DNA of 64,000 bases from Polaromonas sp. (GTDB taxonomy: Bacteria; Pseudomonadota; Gammaproteobacteria; Burkholderiales; Burkholderiaceae_C): NCBI GenBank assembly GCA_013297865.1, contig JAAFIP010000001.1, positions 352,220-416,219 of the forward strand, in the 5' to 3' direction. A model generated the notes under the pieces. The model saw only the letters and a program-made list of their open reading frames with translations, did no database searches and was not told the DNA's origin. Shown here one piece after another: positions 56,405 through 64,000 of the stretch; the stretch's first letter is position 1; each line of letters starts with the position of its first letter. The translations under genes and the position numbers were made by a program.

Positions 56405-57088
56405 TTACGCATGCACGAGCAGCCAGTCGTGCAGCTCGCCCACGCTATGAGCCACCATCAAAGGCGCAAACTCGGCAAATGCCTGGTGGTCATGCGCCCC
56501 AAAGCTCACGCCCACGCTGGCCACACCCGCGTTACGCGCCAGTGCCAGGTCGTGCGTGGTGTCGCCAATCATCAAGGTGCGCTCGGGCGGCACGTCCAGC
56601 TCGGCCATCAGCTCGTGCAGCATCAGCGGGTCAGGCTTGCCAGCGGTCTGGTCGGCGGTGCGGCTGGCTTCAAACAGCTGCGCCAGCACGGTATCGTCCA
56701 CAGTGCGCCGCAGCACCTCGTCCAGCCCGCGGCGCGACTTGCCTGTGGCCACGGCCAGCAAATGCCCGCGTGCACGCAGGGCCTGCAGCATGGGCATGGT
56801 GCCCTCAAACAGGCTGATCTCGTCCTGCATGGCGCCGTAATGGCGGCGGTAGGCCTCGCCCAGCGCGGGGTGTCTGTCTTTGGGTACATCGGGTGCGGCA
56901 TGGGCCAGCGCCTGCGCCAAGCCCAGGCCAATCACATACGACGCGGCCTCGCGCGTGGGCACCGTGCCGCCGACATCGCGCACGGCGTTCTGGATGGATT
57001 GCACGATCAGCGCCGTGCTGTCGAATAGGGTGCCATCCCAGTCAAAGGCGATCAAATCAAAACGGCGTGAAGAAGTTGTTGAAGGCAT
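56405..57088 (-). CDS. HAD-superfamily phosphatase, Gph-like
   Basis: A 227-residue HAD-IA hydrolase. Motif I FDWDGTLFDS with nucleophile Asp, motif II Thr in VATGKS, motif III Lys in AGKPDP and motif IV MIGDTTHD. It resembles phosphoglycolate phosphatases. It lies 12 bp upstream of the Rieske gene on the same strand, forming a HAD-Rieske-sppA operon. Confidence 0.9.
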   Translation of the reverse strand: MPSTTSSRRFDLIAFDWDGTLFDSTALIVQSIQNAVRDVGGTVPTREAASYVIGLGLAQALAHAAPDVPKDRHPALGEAYRRHYGAMQDEISLFEGTMPMLQALRARGHLLAVATGKSRRGLDEVLRRTVDDTVLAQLFEASRTADQTAGKPDPLMLHELMAELDVPPERTLMIGDTTHDLALARNAGVASVGVSFGAHDHQAFAEFAPLMVAHSVGELHDWLLVHA

Positions 57089-57144
57089 GACCTGATTCTA
57101 CTCAGGCCCTGTGACAGGTCAGGCGCCAGTGCGCGATGTCTACG

Positions 57145-57765
57145 TTACAGCCGTGGCTTACGCGTCCTGGCCTGCGAGGCGAGCACAAACGACAGCACCT
57201 CACTGGCCATGCCATCAAATTCGCTGATCGCATGGTCGCTGCGTGGCAGCAGGCGCATGTGCGCTGCAGGATAGCGCGCCGTCATCTCGCGCCAGCTCAG
57301 CACTTCGTCACCCTTGCTGATGATGGCCATGTAACGCTGCGGCCGTGTGAAGGCGGTAGTCTGCATGGCGCGCAGTTCGTCCACATGCTGTTGGGTAAAT
57401 TCATAGCCGCCTTCGTCATGCCAGTTGGTCACGCGGCCAATAAACGCTGTCAAATCCCGCGCTGGATACACGGCAGGGTTCAGCAGCACACAGCGGCAGC
57501 CCGTCGCCTGCGCCACCAGCGCAGCATAAAACCCACCCAGCGACGAGCCAATCACCACCAGCGACTGCCCACTGCCACCCGATTGCACCCAGCGCATGAT
57601 CTTGCGCATCGCCAGCCGTGGCGACGGCGGCAGCTGCGGGCAATGCCAGGTGATGCGCTGCCCCGCTGGCACCGCTGCATTGTGCGCCAGCACGTGCCAA
57701 TGCATCGTCATGGCTTTAGCCGACTGTGGGGAAGAGCGGAAACCGTGGAGATAGAGCAGGCGCAT
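57145..57765 (-). CDS. YqiA/YcfP-like esterase (UPF0227)
   Basis: A 206-residue small alpha/beta hydrolase: LLYLHGFRSSPQSAKA at the N-terminus, nucleophile elbow VVIGSSLGGFYA, an Asp in SKGDEVLSW and His in RSDHAIS. YqiA-type esterases cleave short-chain esters such as palmitoyl-CoA-like or p-nitrophenyl substrates; true substrate unknown. Confidence 0.88.
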   Translation of the reverse strand: MRLLYLHGFRSSPQSAKAMTMHWHVLAHNAAVPAGQRITWHCPQLPPSPRLAMRKIMRWVQSGGSGQSLVVIGSSLGGFYAALVAQATGCRCVLLNPAVYPARDLTAFIGRVTNWHDEGGYEFTQQHVDELRAMQTTAFTRPQRYMAIISKGDEVLSWREMTARYPAAHMRLLPRSDHAISEFDGMASEVLSFVLASQARTRKPRL

Positions 57766-57821
57766 GGTGACTGTTTATTCTGAATAAAACGTATGCAACG
57801 GCGGCATTCACCGCTGCGCGT

Positions 57822-58817
57822 TTATTGAAGACCCCAGGAGAGGGCCAAGTCGTCTGGCAGCCTGGACTCAAGATTCATTTCTGTTTGCGCAGCCGGATGC
57901 GTCACCACCAGCCGCCAGGCATGCAAAAACATGCGCTTGAAGTTCTGCTTGGCAAGCTGTTTGTTCAGCTCAAAATCCCCGTATTTGTCATCGCCCACAA
58001 TCGGGTGGCCGTTGCTGGCCAGGTGCACGCGGATCTGGTGGGTACGGCCGGTTTTGATGGTGACCTCCAGCAGGGTGAACGCCTTGACTTCGCCGGTCGC
58101 AAACTTCACTGACAGCGGCTTGGCGATTTTGACCAAGGTGATGGAGCGCATGCCGTTGGGGTCGTTCTTGCCCACCACCTTGACACGTCGCTCGCCATCG
58201 TCTTCACCGCCATTGACCAAAAACTTGTGCAGCGGCTGGTCGATGACTTTTTTGCTCGCAGGCCATGCGCCCTGCACCAGCGCCAGATAGGTTTTGCCGG
58301 TTTCGCGGTTTTTGAACTGCTCCTGCAGATGCACCAGCGCGCTGCGGCGTTTGGCAATCAGCAAAATGCCGCTGGTCTCGCGGTCTAGCCGGTGTACCAG
58401 CTCGAGATATTTAGCCTCGGGCCGTGCCCTGCGCAGCTGTTCAATCACGCCAAAGCTCACGCCCGAGCCACCATGCACCGCCACCCCCGCCGGTTTGTCG
58501 ATAGCCAGAAAATGCTCGTCTTCAAACAGAATCGGAAAGCTGCGCGCAGGCGCAGGTGCGTTTTGCTTCTGCGCAATTTTCTCGCTCACGCGCACCGGCG
58601 GCAGCCGCACCACATCGCCCAGCGCCAGCCGCGTGTCGGCCTGCGCCCTGCCCTTGTTGACGCGCACTTCGCCGCTGCGGATGATGCGGTAGACATGGGT
58701 TTTGGGCACGCCCTTGAGCTCGCGCAGCAAAAAATTATCCAGCCGCTGACCTTCGCTCGAAGCGTCAACGCTGACGAGGGTGACGGCGGGAGGGGCAGAT
58801 GCTGTCGTTGCAGTCAT
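57822..58817 (-). CDS. rluC: 23S rRNA pseudouridine synthase RluC
   Basis: A 331-residue RluA-family synthase that makes pseudouridine in 23S rRNA (positions 955, 2504 and 2580 in E. coli). An N-terminal S4 RNA-binding domain (QRLDNFLLRELKGVPKTHVYRIIRSGEVRVNKGR) precedes the catalytic HRLDRETSG (Asp145) and the TGRTHQIRVHLASNGHPIVGDDKYG motif. Its start codon lies 1 bp after the stop of the PIN toxin gene. rluC is usually next to rne in proteobacteria; here a toxin-antitoxin pair separates them. Confidence 0.94.
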   Translation of the reverse strand: MTATTASAPPAVTLVSVDASSEGQRLDNFLLRELKGVPKTHVYRIIRSGEVRVNKGRAQADTRLALGDVVRLPPVRVSEKIAQKQNAPAPARSFPILFEDEHFLAIDKPAGVAVHGGSGVSFGVIEQLRRARPEAKYLELVHRLDRETSGILLIAKRRSALVHLQEQFKNRETGKTYLALVQGAWPASKKVIDQPLHKFLVNGGEDDGERRVKVVGKNDPNGMRSITLVKIAKPLSVKFATGEVKAFTLLEVTIKTGRTHQIRVHLASNGHPIVGDDKYGDFELNKQLAKQNFKRMFLHAWRLVVTHPAAQTEMNLESRLPDDLALSWGLQ

Positions 58818-58818
58818 T

Positions 58819-59343
58819 TCAAGCCTCACCTACACGTGCTAGCACCAACCGCACCAGATTGGCGGATATCCAAAACCCTGCTGCATGCAAGCGCTCCAAC
58901 TCTGCTTTGGCACTGGGAAACAGGCCATTGGCTTTAGCCAAACCCAGCATGCCTGCCGTCCCCAGGAACGGCAGCCCCAAGATGCTGCACATGCTGCGCC
59001 CGGCTGTTTCGTCGATCAACACCGAGTGGGTATCACTTGCACTCCAAGCCAGACTGATGCTGGCCGCCTCGCCAGGGTCAAGATAGCGCCAACCTGACAC
59101 CGCCTCGACAGGCATGCTGCCCAGATCAGGCGCGACGTCTGCCACCGGGAGAATCCAGCCCTGCTCAACAGCATGTGCAATGCTGCGCTCGTTGCTGTCA
59201 AATTGCCCGGTCATGATCTCCTGGCAAACCGTGTGCACCACTTTCACCGTACCAAACAGCTGGGGCAGCAAGGCCAGCCTGTCAATCATCGCCAGCGCAA
59301 TCAACGGACTGGCGTCAGCAATGACGGTTACTTTTGCAGCCAT
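58819..59343 (-). CDS. PIN-like toxin, DUF3368 family
   Basis: A 174-residue putative ribonuclease toxin. DUF3368 landmarks: VIADASPLIALAMIDRL with the first catalytic Asp, LDPGEAASISLAW with the Glu, LIDETAGRSMCSILGLPFLGTAGMLGLAKANG with the last acid and the Gly-rich turn. All acidic residues are present, so the enzyme should be active. It overlaps the antitoxin gene by 16 bp. Confidence 0.9.
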   Translation of the reverse strand: MAAKVTVIADASPLIALAMIDRLALLPQLFGTVKVVHTVCQEIMTGQFDSNERSIAHAVEQGWILPVADVAPDLGSMPVEAVSGWRYLDPGEAASISLAWSASDTHSVLIDETAGRSMCSILGLPFLGTAGMLGLAKANGLFPSAKAELERLHAAGFWISANLVRLVLARVGEA

Positions 59344-59669
59344 GCGTCAAGGTTGGCTATTTCTTGCGCAGCTTCCTCTTCGGTCATATCGATTACCGGG
59401 ATGCCGTGCATCGACAGATAGCGCATGAACTCACCCAAGCTGCAGCCTGCCAGTTTGGCACCACGCACCAACGACAAACCACCGTCTTTGAACAATGCTG
59501 CGGCCATAGCCAGTTTGACGTGCGGCGCATCCATTCCCCCTGCGCTATCCACCCCCGTGATCACTGCTTGCGGGCGGTCGCGGTTCATCACCCACACAGG
59601 AGACTGTGCGGCCCACTGCAAAGCCTGCGTGGGGTTGTTTTTCAAGGTACTGACGTTAACTGCGTGCAT
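59328..59669 (-). CDS. Antitoxin: Phd-like N-terminus fused to UPF0175
   Basis: A 113-residue protein. Residues 1-40 resemble the DNA-binding half of Phd/YefM antitoxins (VSTLKNNPTQALQWA...VWVMNRDRPQAVITG). Residues about 50-113 match UPF0175 (KLAMAAALFKDGGLSLVRGAKLAGCSLGEFMRYLSMHGIPVID), the usual partner of DUF3368 toxins. It should repress its own promoter and neutralise the toxin. Confidence 0.82.
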   Translation of the reverse strand: MHAVNVSTLKNNPTQALQWAAQSPVWVMNRDRPQAVITGVDSAGGMDAPHVKLAMAAALFKDGGLSLVRGAKLAGCSLGEFMRYLSMHGIPVIDMTEEEAAQEIANLDAWLQK

Positions 59670-59682
59670 GGCATACCCCTTC

Positions 59683-59729
59683 ATGGGAATTTAATATGGG
59701 AAGATTATATTCCTATCTCACATTCCCAT
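59683..59729. promoter_or_regulatory. Operator-like boxes upstream of the toxin-antitoxin operon
   Basis: TGGGAA occurs at 59684 and 59697, and TTCCCA at 59723; ATGGGAAT (59683) and ATTCCCAT (59722) are inverted. The spacing overlaps the expected promoter in an AT-rich leader, as for autoregulated toxin-antitoxin pairs. Confidence 0.5.
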
Positions 59730-60370
59730 ATCGAGACAAAAAATGAATACAAAGGTATTTACGAGAAACAAAATAAATCATTTACTTTCCAGCCTATAAT
59801 GTTTTTCACTAGCTATTGCGTTTAAGTGGTTGATTTATAGGGGTTTCAGACCCTGCCTAAGTGCCTCCACTGCGCAAAACCCTAGAGGTCGATGCCACTG
59901 GCACGGCAGATGCGTAGGCCCGGCAGCCCAAGTTGCCAGCGGCGCAAACCCTGTCCCAGTCGAGCTGACGAATGAATAACTAGACACTGTTACGGAATAC
60001 CCAAGTGCGGCTGGCCCTTTTCAAACCAGCTGGTCGCACGGACTGACGTTGAGATGATTTTTCTGCTGGCCCTGATGCACACTGTCCTTAAGCGGTTCAT
60101 GACTGCTTTGGCGGGTGCGTTTTCTATGCCTGATCGGCCTCTAGCCCAACAGAATATCGCGGGAGCAGCTATCACAATGATAGCTAATCACTCTCCCAAG
60201 CTACTCACCCCACTCCCCGCGCCTGTGCTGCGGCTGCGCTCGTAAAGCGCGGCGGGCAGACCTACGGCAATTCCAACCGTCTTTTGTTCACGTCTTCTCT
60301 GGCATCAAGTTGACTCGCAAAGAGTCTGTTGAAAGCACGCGGCCCCCGGGGCTGCATTAGGAGAACACGC
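59730..60370. other. Noncoding region upstream of rne
   Basis: This stretch of about 640 bp holds repeat copy 12 (60136-60184) and the leader of rne, with a GC-rich stem near 60338-60356 just upstream of the AGGAGA ribosome-binding site. No gene is convincing. A regulatory 5' leader would fit rne, which is autoregulated in enterobacteria, but I see no known rne5-type element. Confidence 0.5.
60136..60184 (+). repeat. Dispersed palindromic repeat, copy 12
   Basis: GGCCTCTAGCCCAACAGAAT then ATCGCGGGAGCAGCTATCAC and ATGATAGC. Intergenic. Confidence 0.93.
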
Positions 60371-63300
60371 ATGAAACGCATGCTGATCAATGCCACGCAA
60401 GTGGAAGAAAAACGCCTGGCCATCGTCGATGGCCAGAAGCTGCTCGATTACGAAATCGAAATCGAAGGGCGCGAACAGCGCAAAGGCAATATCTACAAAG
60501 CCGTGGTCACCCGCGTGGAGCCCTCGCTGGAAGCCTGTTTTGTGGACTACGGCGAAGACCGCCATGGCTTTTTGCCTTTCAAGGAAATCTCCAAGCAGTA
60601 TTTCTCCAGCAACGTCTCGCCCAGCCAGGCCCGCATCAACGAGGTCATCAAGGAAGGCCAGGAGCTGTTTGTCCAGGTGGAAAAAGAAGAGCGCGGTAAC
60701 AAAGGCGCAGCACTGACCACCTTCATCTCGCTGGCAGGCCGCTACGTGGTGCTGATGCCCAACAACCCGCGCGGCGGTGGCGTCAGCCGCCGCATCGAAG
60801 GCGATGACCGCGCCGAGCTCAAGGAAGCGATGGACCAGCTGCAATACCCCAATGGTATGAGCATCATCGCCCGCACCGCCGGCATCGGCCGCAGCGCGCC
60901 CGAGCTGCAGTGGGACCTGAACTATCTGCTCAAGCTGTGGTCTGCTATCGACGAAGCAGGCAAAGGCGGCAAAGGCGCCTTCCTGATTTACCAGGAGTCC
61001 AGCCTGGTGATCCGCGCCATCCGCGACTATTTCAACAACGACGTGGGCGACATCTTGATCGACACGGACGACATCTTCGAGCAGGCGCACCAGTTCATGG
61101 CCCACGTCATGCCCGAGCATGCCAGCAAGGTCAAGCGCTACCGCGATGACGTGCCTCTGTTCAGCCGCTTCCAGATCGAGCACCAGATCGAGTCGGCCTA
61201 CGCCCGCACCGTCACGCTGCCTTCTGGCGGCGCGATTGTGATTGACCAGACTGAAGCGCTGGTCAGCGTGGACGTCAACTCCGCCCGCGCCATCAAGGGC
61301 GGTGACATTGAAGAAACCGCTACCCGCACCAACCTGGAAGCCGCCGACGAAGTGGCCCGCCAGATGCGCCTGCGCGATCTGGGCGGCCTGGTGGTGATTG
61401 ACTTTATTGACATGGAAGAAAGCCGCAACCGCCGCGACGTGGAAAACCGCCTGCGCGACGCCCTGCGCCAAGACCGTGCACGCGTGCAGTTTGGCACCAT
61501 CAGCAAATTTGGCCTGATGGAAATGAGCCGCCAGCGCCTGCGTCCAACGCTGAGCGAAGGCGCATCGATCCCCTGCCCCCGCTGCGGTGGCTCGGGCCAT
61601 ATCCGCGACACCGAATCCAGCGCGCTGCAGATCCTGCGCATCATCCAGGAAGAATCGCAGAAGGACAACACCGCCGCCGTGCTGACGCAGGTGCCAGTGG
61701 AAGTGGCTTCGTTCCTGCTGAACGAAAAGCGCACCGAGATCGCCAAGATCGAACTCAAGCAGCGCATCAATGTGCTGATGGTGCCCAACAAAACGCTGGA
61801 AACACCCAACTACAAACTCGAGCGCCTGAAGCACGACGACCCGCGTCTGGACAACATCCAGGCCAGCTACAAACTGGCCGAAGAGATGGAAGACCCGACC
61901 ACCGTCACCCGCCGCTCACAGGAGCCTACCAACCGGCAGACCCCCGTGATCAAAGGTGTGCTGCCCGACGCACCAGCGCCCATGGCAGAGCCCAGGCCCG
62001 CGCCAGTAGCAGCCGCTGCTGCAGCCCCTGTGGCAGCCCCTGCACCTGTGGTGGCTGCGCCCGTGCCAGCCAGCAAAGGCTTCTTTGGCTGGATCAAAGG
62101 CTTGTTTGGCGGTAGCGATGCCCCCGCACCAGCAACCGTAGTGGAAGCCAAAAAAGACGACGCTGCCAACACACAGCGCGCAGGCCGCAGCGAAGGCCGC
62201 GATGTCCGCCGCGACGGTGGCCGCAGCGGCGAACGCAGCGAAAGTGGCGAGCGCGAAGGCCGCGGACGTGGCCGTGGTGGACGCGGTGGCCGTGATGGCG
62301 ACCGTGGACCCCGCGGCGACCGCCCTCCCCGCGAAGGCGGTGACCGTCCTGCACGCGAAGGCGACCGCGCCCCGCGTGAAGAGCGCGCGTCACGCGAAGA
62401 GCGCGCACCCCGTGAGGACCGCGCACCCCGTGAGGACCGTGCCCCCCGCGAAGGCCAGGAAGCACGCGAGCCCCGCGCCGACGGCGAAGGCCGCCGTGAA
62501 CGCGGTGGCCGTGGCCGCGGCGAACGTGGTGACCGCGCCCCCCGCAACGATGCCCCGAACCCTGAAGCACTAGCCAACGGCGCAGTCCATGCACCAGCAG
62601 ACCAAGCTGCTTTGCAGGAAAGCGCCGAGCAACGCGCTGCCCAGCGCGCCGAGCGCATTGCCCGCGAAGAAAGCGGCGACGCAGGCCGTGAAGGCACCCG
62701 CCCAGAAGCACGCGAAGGCGGTCGCCGTGAACGCGGCGAGCGCGGTGGCCGAGGCCGTGGACGCGGTGAACGCGGTGAGCGCACCGACAACGGCGCTCCC
62801 ACAGAGGGCACCACCGACATGCAAGGCGCAGGCGTAGCTGCTGCTGGCGTAGTTGCCGCAGGCGCCGCCATGGCGTTTGCAGGCAACGGCGCAGCCGACG
62901 CTGGCCAAGCCCATCAAGCCGACGGACAAGGCGCAGAGCGCGCTGAGGGCCAGGACGGCGAGCGTCGCGAACCCCGCGAACGTCGAGCAGATGGAGGTGA
63001 ACAGCGCGAGCGCCGTTCACGTGACCGTTACGGCCGTGACCGTGGCGAGCGCGGTGAACGCCGTGAACGCAGCGATGCAGGCCAGAGCGAGGCCAATGGT
63101 TCAGGCCCCTATCCGGCTCAAGCCCAGGAAAATATCGCGGGAGCAGCTACTGAAAACGTAGCACCTGCTGCCTACGCAGTTGAGCGTCCCGCTTATGCCC
63201 CTGCGCCTGTATCTGCCCCGGTGTCTGCACCAGCAGCCAGGCCAGTTGCTCAGGCAAACGGTCAAAGCGCTCCGCGCGCCATGCCCAAGGTGGCCAGCTA

Positions 63301-63547
63301 CGCGCTGCCACTGAACGACATGGCCGAGGTAGCCAACAGCTCCGGTCTGCAGTGGGTTAACTCCAACCCCGACAAGATCGCCGCAGTGCAAGCCCAGATC
63401 GCCGCCGAGCCCAAGCCAACGCACATCCCACGCGAGCGCCCACCGGCCTTAGTGATTGACGACAGCCCGTTGGTGCTGGTAGAGACCAAGCGCGATCTGC
63501 GCAACATGACTTTGCCTTTCGAGGCAGCAGCGCAGCAGCAACAATAA
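60371..63547 (+). CDS. rne: Ribonuclease E
   Basis: A 1058-residue endoribonuclease, core of the RNA degradosome. S1 domain at about residues 35-125, catalytic metal ligands D301 (VSVDVNS) and D344 (VVIDFIDM), and zinc link C402-PRC405, almost the numbering of E. coli RNase E (D303, D346, C404, C407). The C-terminal half is disordered: first Ala/Pro-rich with [13 protein letters not shown], then a long Arg/Gly/Glu-rich region (about 604-910) with repeated APRE(E/D)R units that should bind RNA, and a conserved end ([25 protein letters not shown]). Near residue 918 it contains QENIAGAAT from repeat copy 13. Start ATG 60371 with AGGAGA. Confidence 0.96.
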   Translation: MKRMLINATQVEEKRLAIVDGQKLLDYEIEIEGREQRKGNIYKAVVTRVEPSLEACFVDYGEDRHGFLPFKEISKQYFSSNVSPSQARINEVIKEGQELFVQVEKEERGNKGAALTTFISLAGRYVVLMPNNPRGGGVSRRIEGDDRAELKEAMDQLQYPNGMSIIARTAGIGRSAPELQWDLNYLLKLWSAIDEAGKGGKGAFLIYQESSLVIRAIRDYFNNDVGDILIDTDDIFEQAHQFMAHVMPEHASKVKRYRDDVPLFSRFQIEHQIESAYARTVTLPSGGAIVIDQTEALVSVDVNSARAIKGGDIEETATRTNLEAADEVARQMRLRDLGGLVVIDFIDMEESRNRRDVENRLRDALRQDRARVQFGTISKFGLMEMSRQRLRPTLSEGASIPCPRCGGSGHIRDTESSALQILRIIQEESQKDNTAAVLTQVPVEVASFLLNEKRTEIAKIELKQRINVLMVPNKTLETPNYKLERLKHDDPRLDNIQASYKLAEEMEDPTTVTRRSQEPTNRQTPVIKGVLPDAPAPMAEPRPAPVAAAAAAPVAAPAPVVAAPVPASKGFFGWIKGLFGGSDAPAPATVVEAKKDDAANTQRAGRSEGRDVRRDGGRSGERSESGEREGRGRGRGGRGGRDGDRGPRGDRPPREGGDRPAREGDRAPREERASREERAPREDRAPREDRAPREGQEAREPRADGEGRRERGGRGRGERGDRAPRNDAPNPEALANGAVHAPADQAALQESAEQRAAQRAERIAREESGDAGREGTRPEAREGGRRERGERGGRGRGRGERGERTDNGAPTEGTTDMQGAGVAAAGVVAAGAAMAFAGNGAADAGQAHQADGQGAERAEGQDGERREPRERRADGGEQRERRSRDRYGRDRGERGERRERSDAGQSEANGSGPYPAQAQENIAGAATENVAPAAYAVERPAYAPAPVSAPVSAPAARPVAQANGQSAPRAMPKVASYALPLNDMAEVANSSGLQWVNSNPDKIAAVQAQIAAEPKPTHIPRERPPALVIDDSPLVLVETKRDLRNMTLPFEAAAQQQQ
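63115..63162 (+). repeat. Dispersed palindromic repeat, copy 13 (inside rne)
   Basis: GGCTCAAGCCCAGGAAAATA then TCGCGGGAGCAGCTACTGAA and AACGTAGC. Read in the NIAGAA frame. Confidence 0.9.
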
Positions 63548-63568
63548 CTGCCGCAAGTCTCTAGTCCA

Positions 63569-63601
63569 AGCCGTCAGTGGCAACGCTGACGGCTTTTTTT
63601 G
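63569..63601 (+). terminator. rne terminator
   Basis: AGCCGTCAG-TGGCAACG-CTGACGGCT followed by seven T, 22 bp after the rne stop. Confidence 0.94.
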
Positions 63602-63713
63602 TTTGTCCGTCATGTGATCCGATGCCGGCAAGGTTTGCCACATACATACTGCAGCGTTTCTGGTTAGGCGCTTGACGTGCTGAGGGTGCCGGGCTATGGC
63701 TTCGCTTTGTACG

Positions 63714-63787
63714 CACAGTGAGGTGTTTGTCATCCGCCCTCATACTGGGGTACCAGAAATCGGTCGGCTGACAAACACCTCACTGTG
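63714..63787. repeat. 19-bp perfect inverted repeat
   Basis: CACAGTGAGGTGTTTGTCA (63714-63732) and its exact reverse complement (63769-63787). The 36-bp loop contains the left arm of the longer inverted repeat below. Confidence 0.95.
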
Positions 63788-63920
63788 CAGCGACCACCGT
63801 AGCGCGCTACCGGTATTGAACACGACGGCTTGCCGAAGACTACGGGTAGTGCGCTACCTTGGTTGCAGGCGATAAAGCGTGTGCCGAACGACCGATTTCT
63901 GGTACTCCAGTATGAGGGCG
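63735..63920. repeat. 32-bp inverted repeat, nested with the 19-bp one
   Basis: Left arm 63735-63766 and right arm 63889-63920 pair at 31 of 32 positions. A further imperfect pair (63868-63889 with about 63920-63941, 18 of 22) adjoins it. The 63602-64000 region otherwise has no gene that I can support. Confidence 0.92.
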
Positions 63921-64000
63921 TTTGGCATACGCTTTGTCGCCCGTAGCGACACCAGCTAAGTCATCAACGCCCAATCAACCAACCCTTCAAGCAAAGCAGG

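Noticed and set aside
59730..60135. A tRNA or att site between the toxin-antitoxin pair and rne
   Set aside because: No cloverleaf, T-loop motif or direct repeat could be made from the sequence.
61867..63020. Long antisense frames over the rne tail
   Set aside because: They reflect the Arg/Gly codon repeats of rne and are not proteins.
63714..63920. The terminal inverted repeats as another copy of the 13-copy family
   Set aside because: They lack the AATATCGCGGG core and the GGCC palindrome.

Overview
The window is a GC-rich chromosomal stretch of a betaproteobacterium. Gene content and protein style point to the family Comamonadaceae: Bug-type TctC receptor, TRAP transporter, gentisate operon, edd-eda, bactofilin and an rne/rluC neighbourhood. 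This is inferred from protein families only; there is no rRNA or tRNA in the window to confirm it. About 60 protein genes are supported, on both strands, in short operons. I found no CRISPR array, no tRNA or rRNA and no complete insertion sequence.

Layout. 1-9.3 kb: an edge-truncated secreted repeat protein, an EI24 membrane protein, prfB with its programmed +1 frameshift, moeA, a DUF2235 hydrolase with membrane tail, and an SDR. 9.3-11.5 kb: a scrambled patch with a partial SDR duplicate, a 196-bp direct repeat that duplicates the end of a SUI1-family gene, and between the two copies a broken HigBA-type toxin-antitoxin pair. 11.6-15.2 kb: an AT-rich island with a C5 DNA methyltransferase, a divergent HTH controller and a 722-residue protein joining a GHKL ATPase to a PD-(D/E)XK nuclease of Shedu/DUF4263 type; this is the best candidate for a little-known defence system. 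15.5-33.3 kb: mostly housekeeping and metabolism (ORF6N protein, aminotransferase, dienelactone hydrolase, prmB, Ser/Thr kinase, ABC-F, edd-eda with a HexR-like site, OmpA-like protein, ChaC, desaturase, rsmB). 33.4-42.5 kb: a 3-hydroxybenzoate/gentisate catabolic cluster under a MarR regulator, with a Bug receptor and a TRAP transporter. 43.1-49.4 kb: a nucleoside uptake and salvage cluster (add, BMP-type ABC transporter, cdd). 49.5-58.8 kb: TPP enzyme, bactofilin, MFS transporter, sppA, Rieske protein, HAD phosphatase, YqiA-like esterase and rluC. 58.8-59.7 kb: a PIN toxin and a Phd-UPF0175 fusion antitoxin abutting rluC. 60.4-63.5 kb: rne. The last 300 bp hold nested inverted repeats.

The feature that runs through the whole window is a roughly 50-bp palindromic repeat with the core AATATCGCGGGAGCAGCT. 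I count thirteen copies in both orientations. Nine are between genes. Four lie inside genes (moeA, prmB, sppA, rne) and keep the reading frame; in three of these the repeat is read in the same frame and adds the same peptide, NIAGAA. One more copy supplies the last codons and stop of add. Three copies adjoin partial gene duplications, which suggests that the repeat and local rearrangement are linked.
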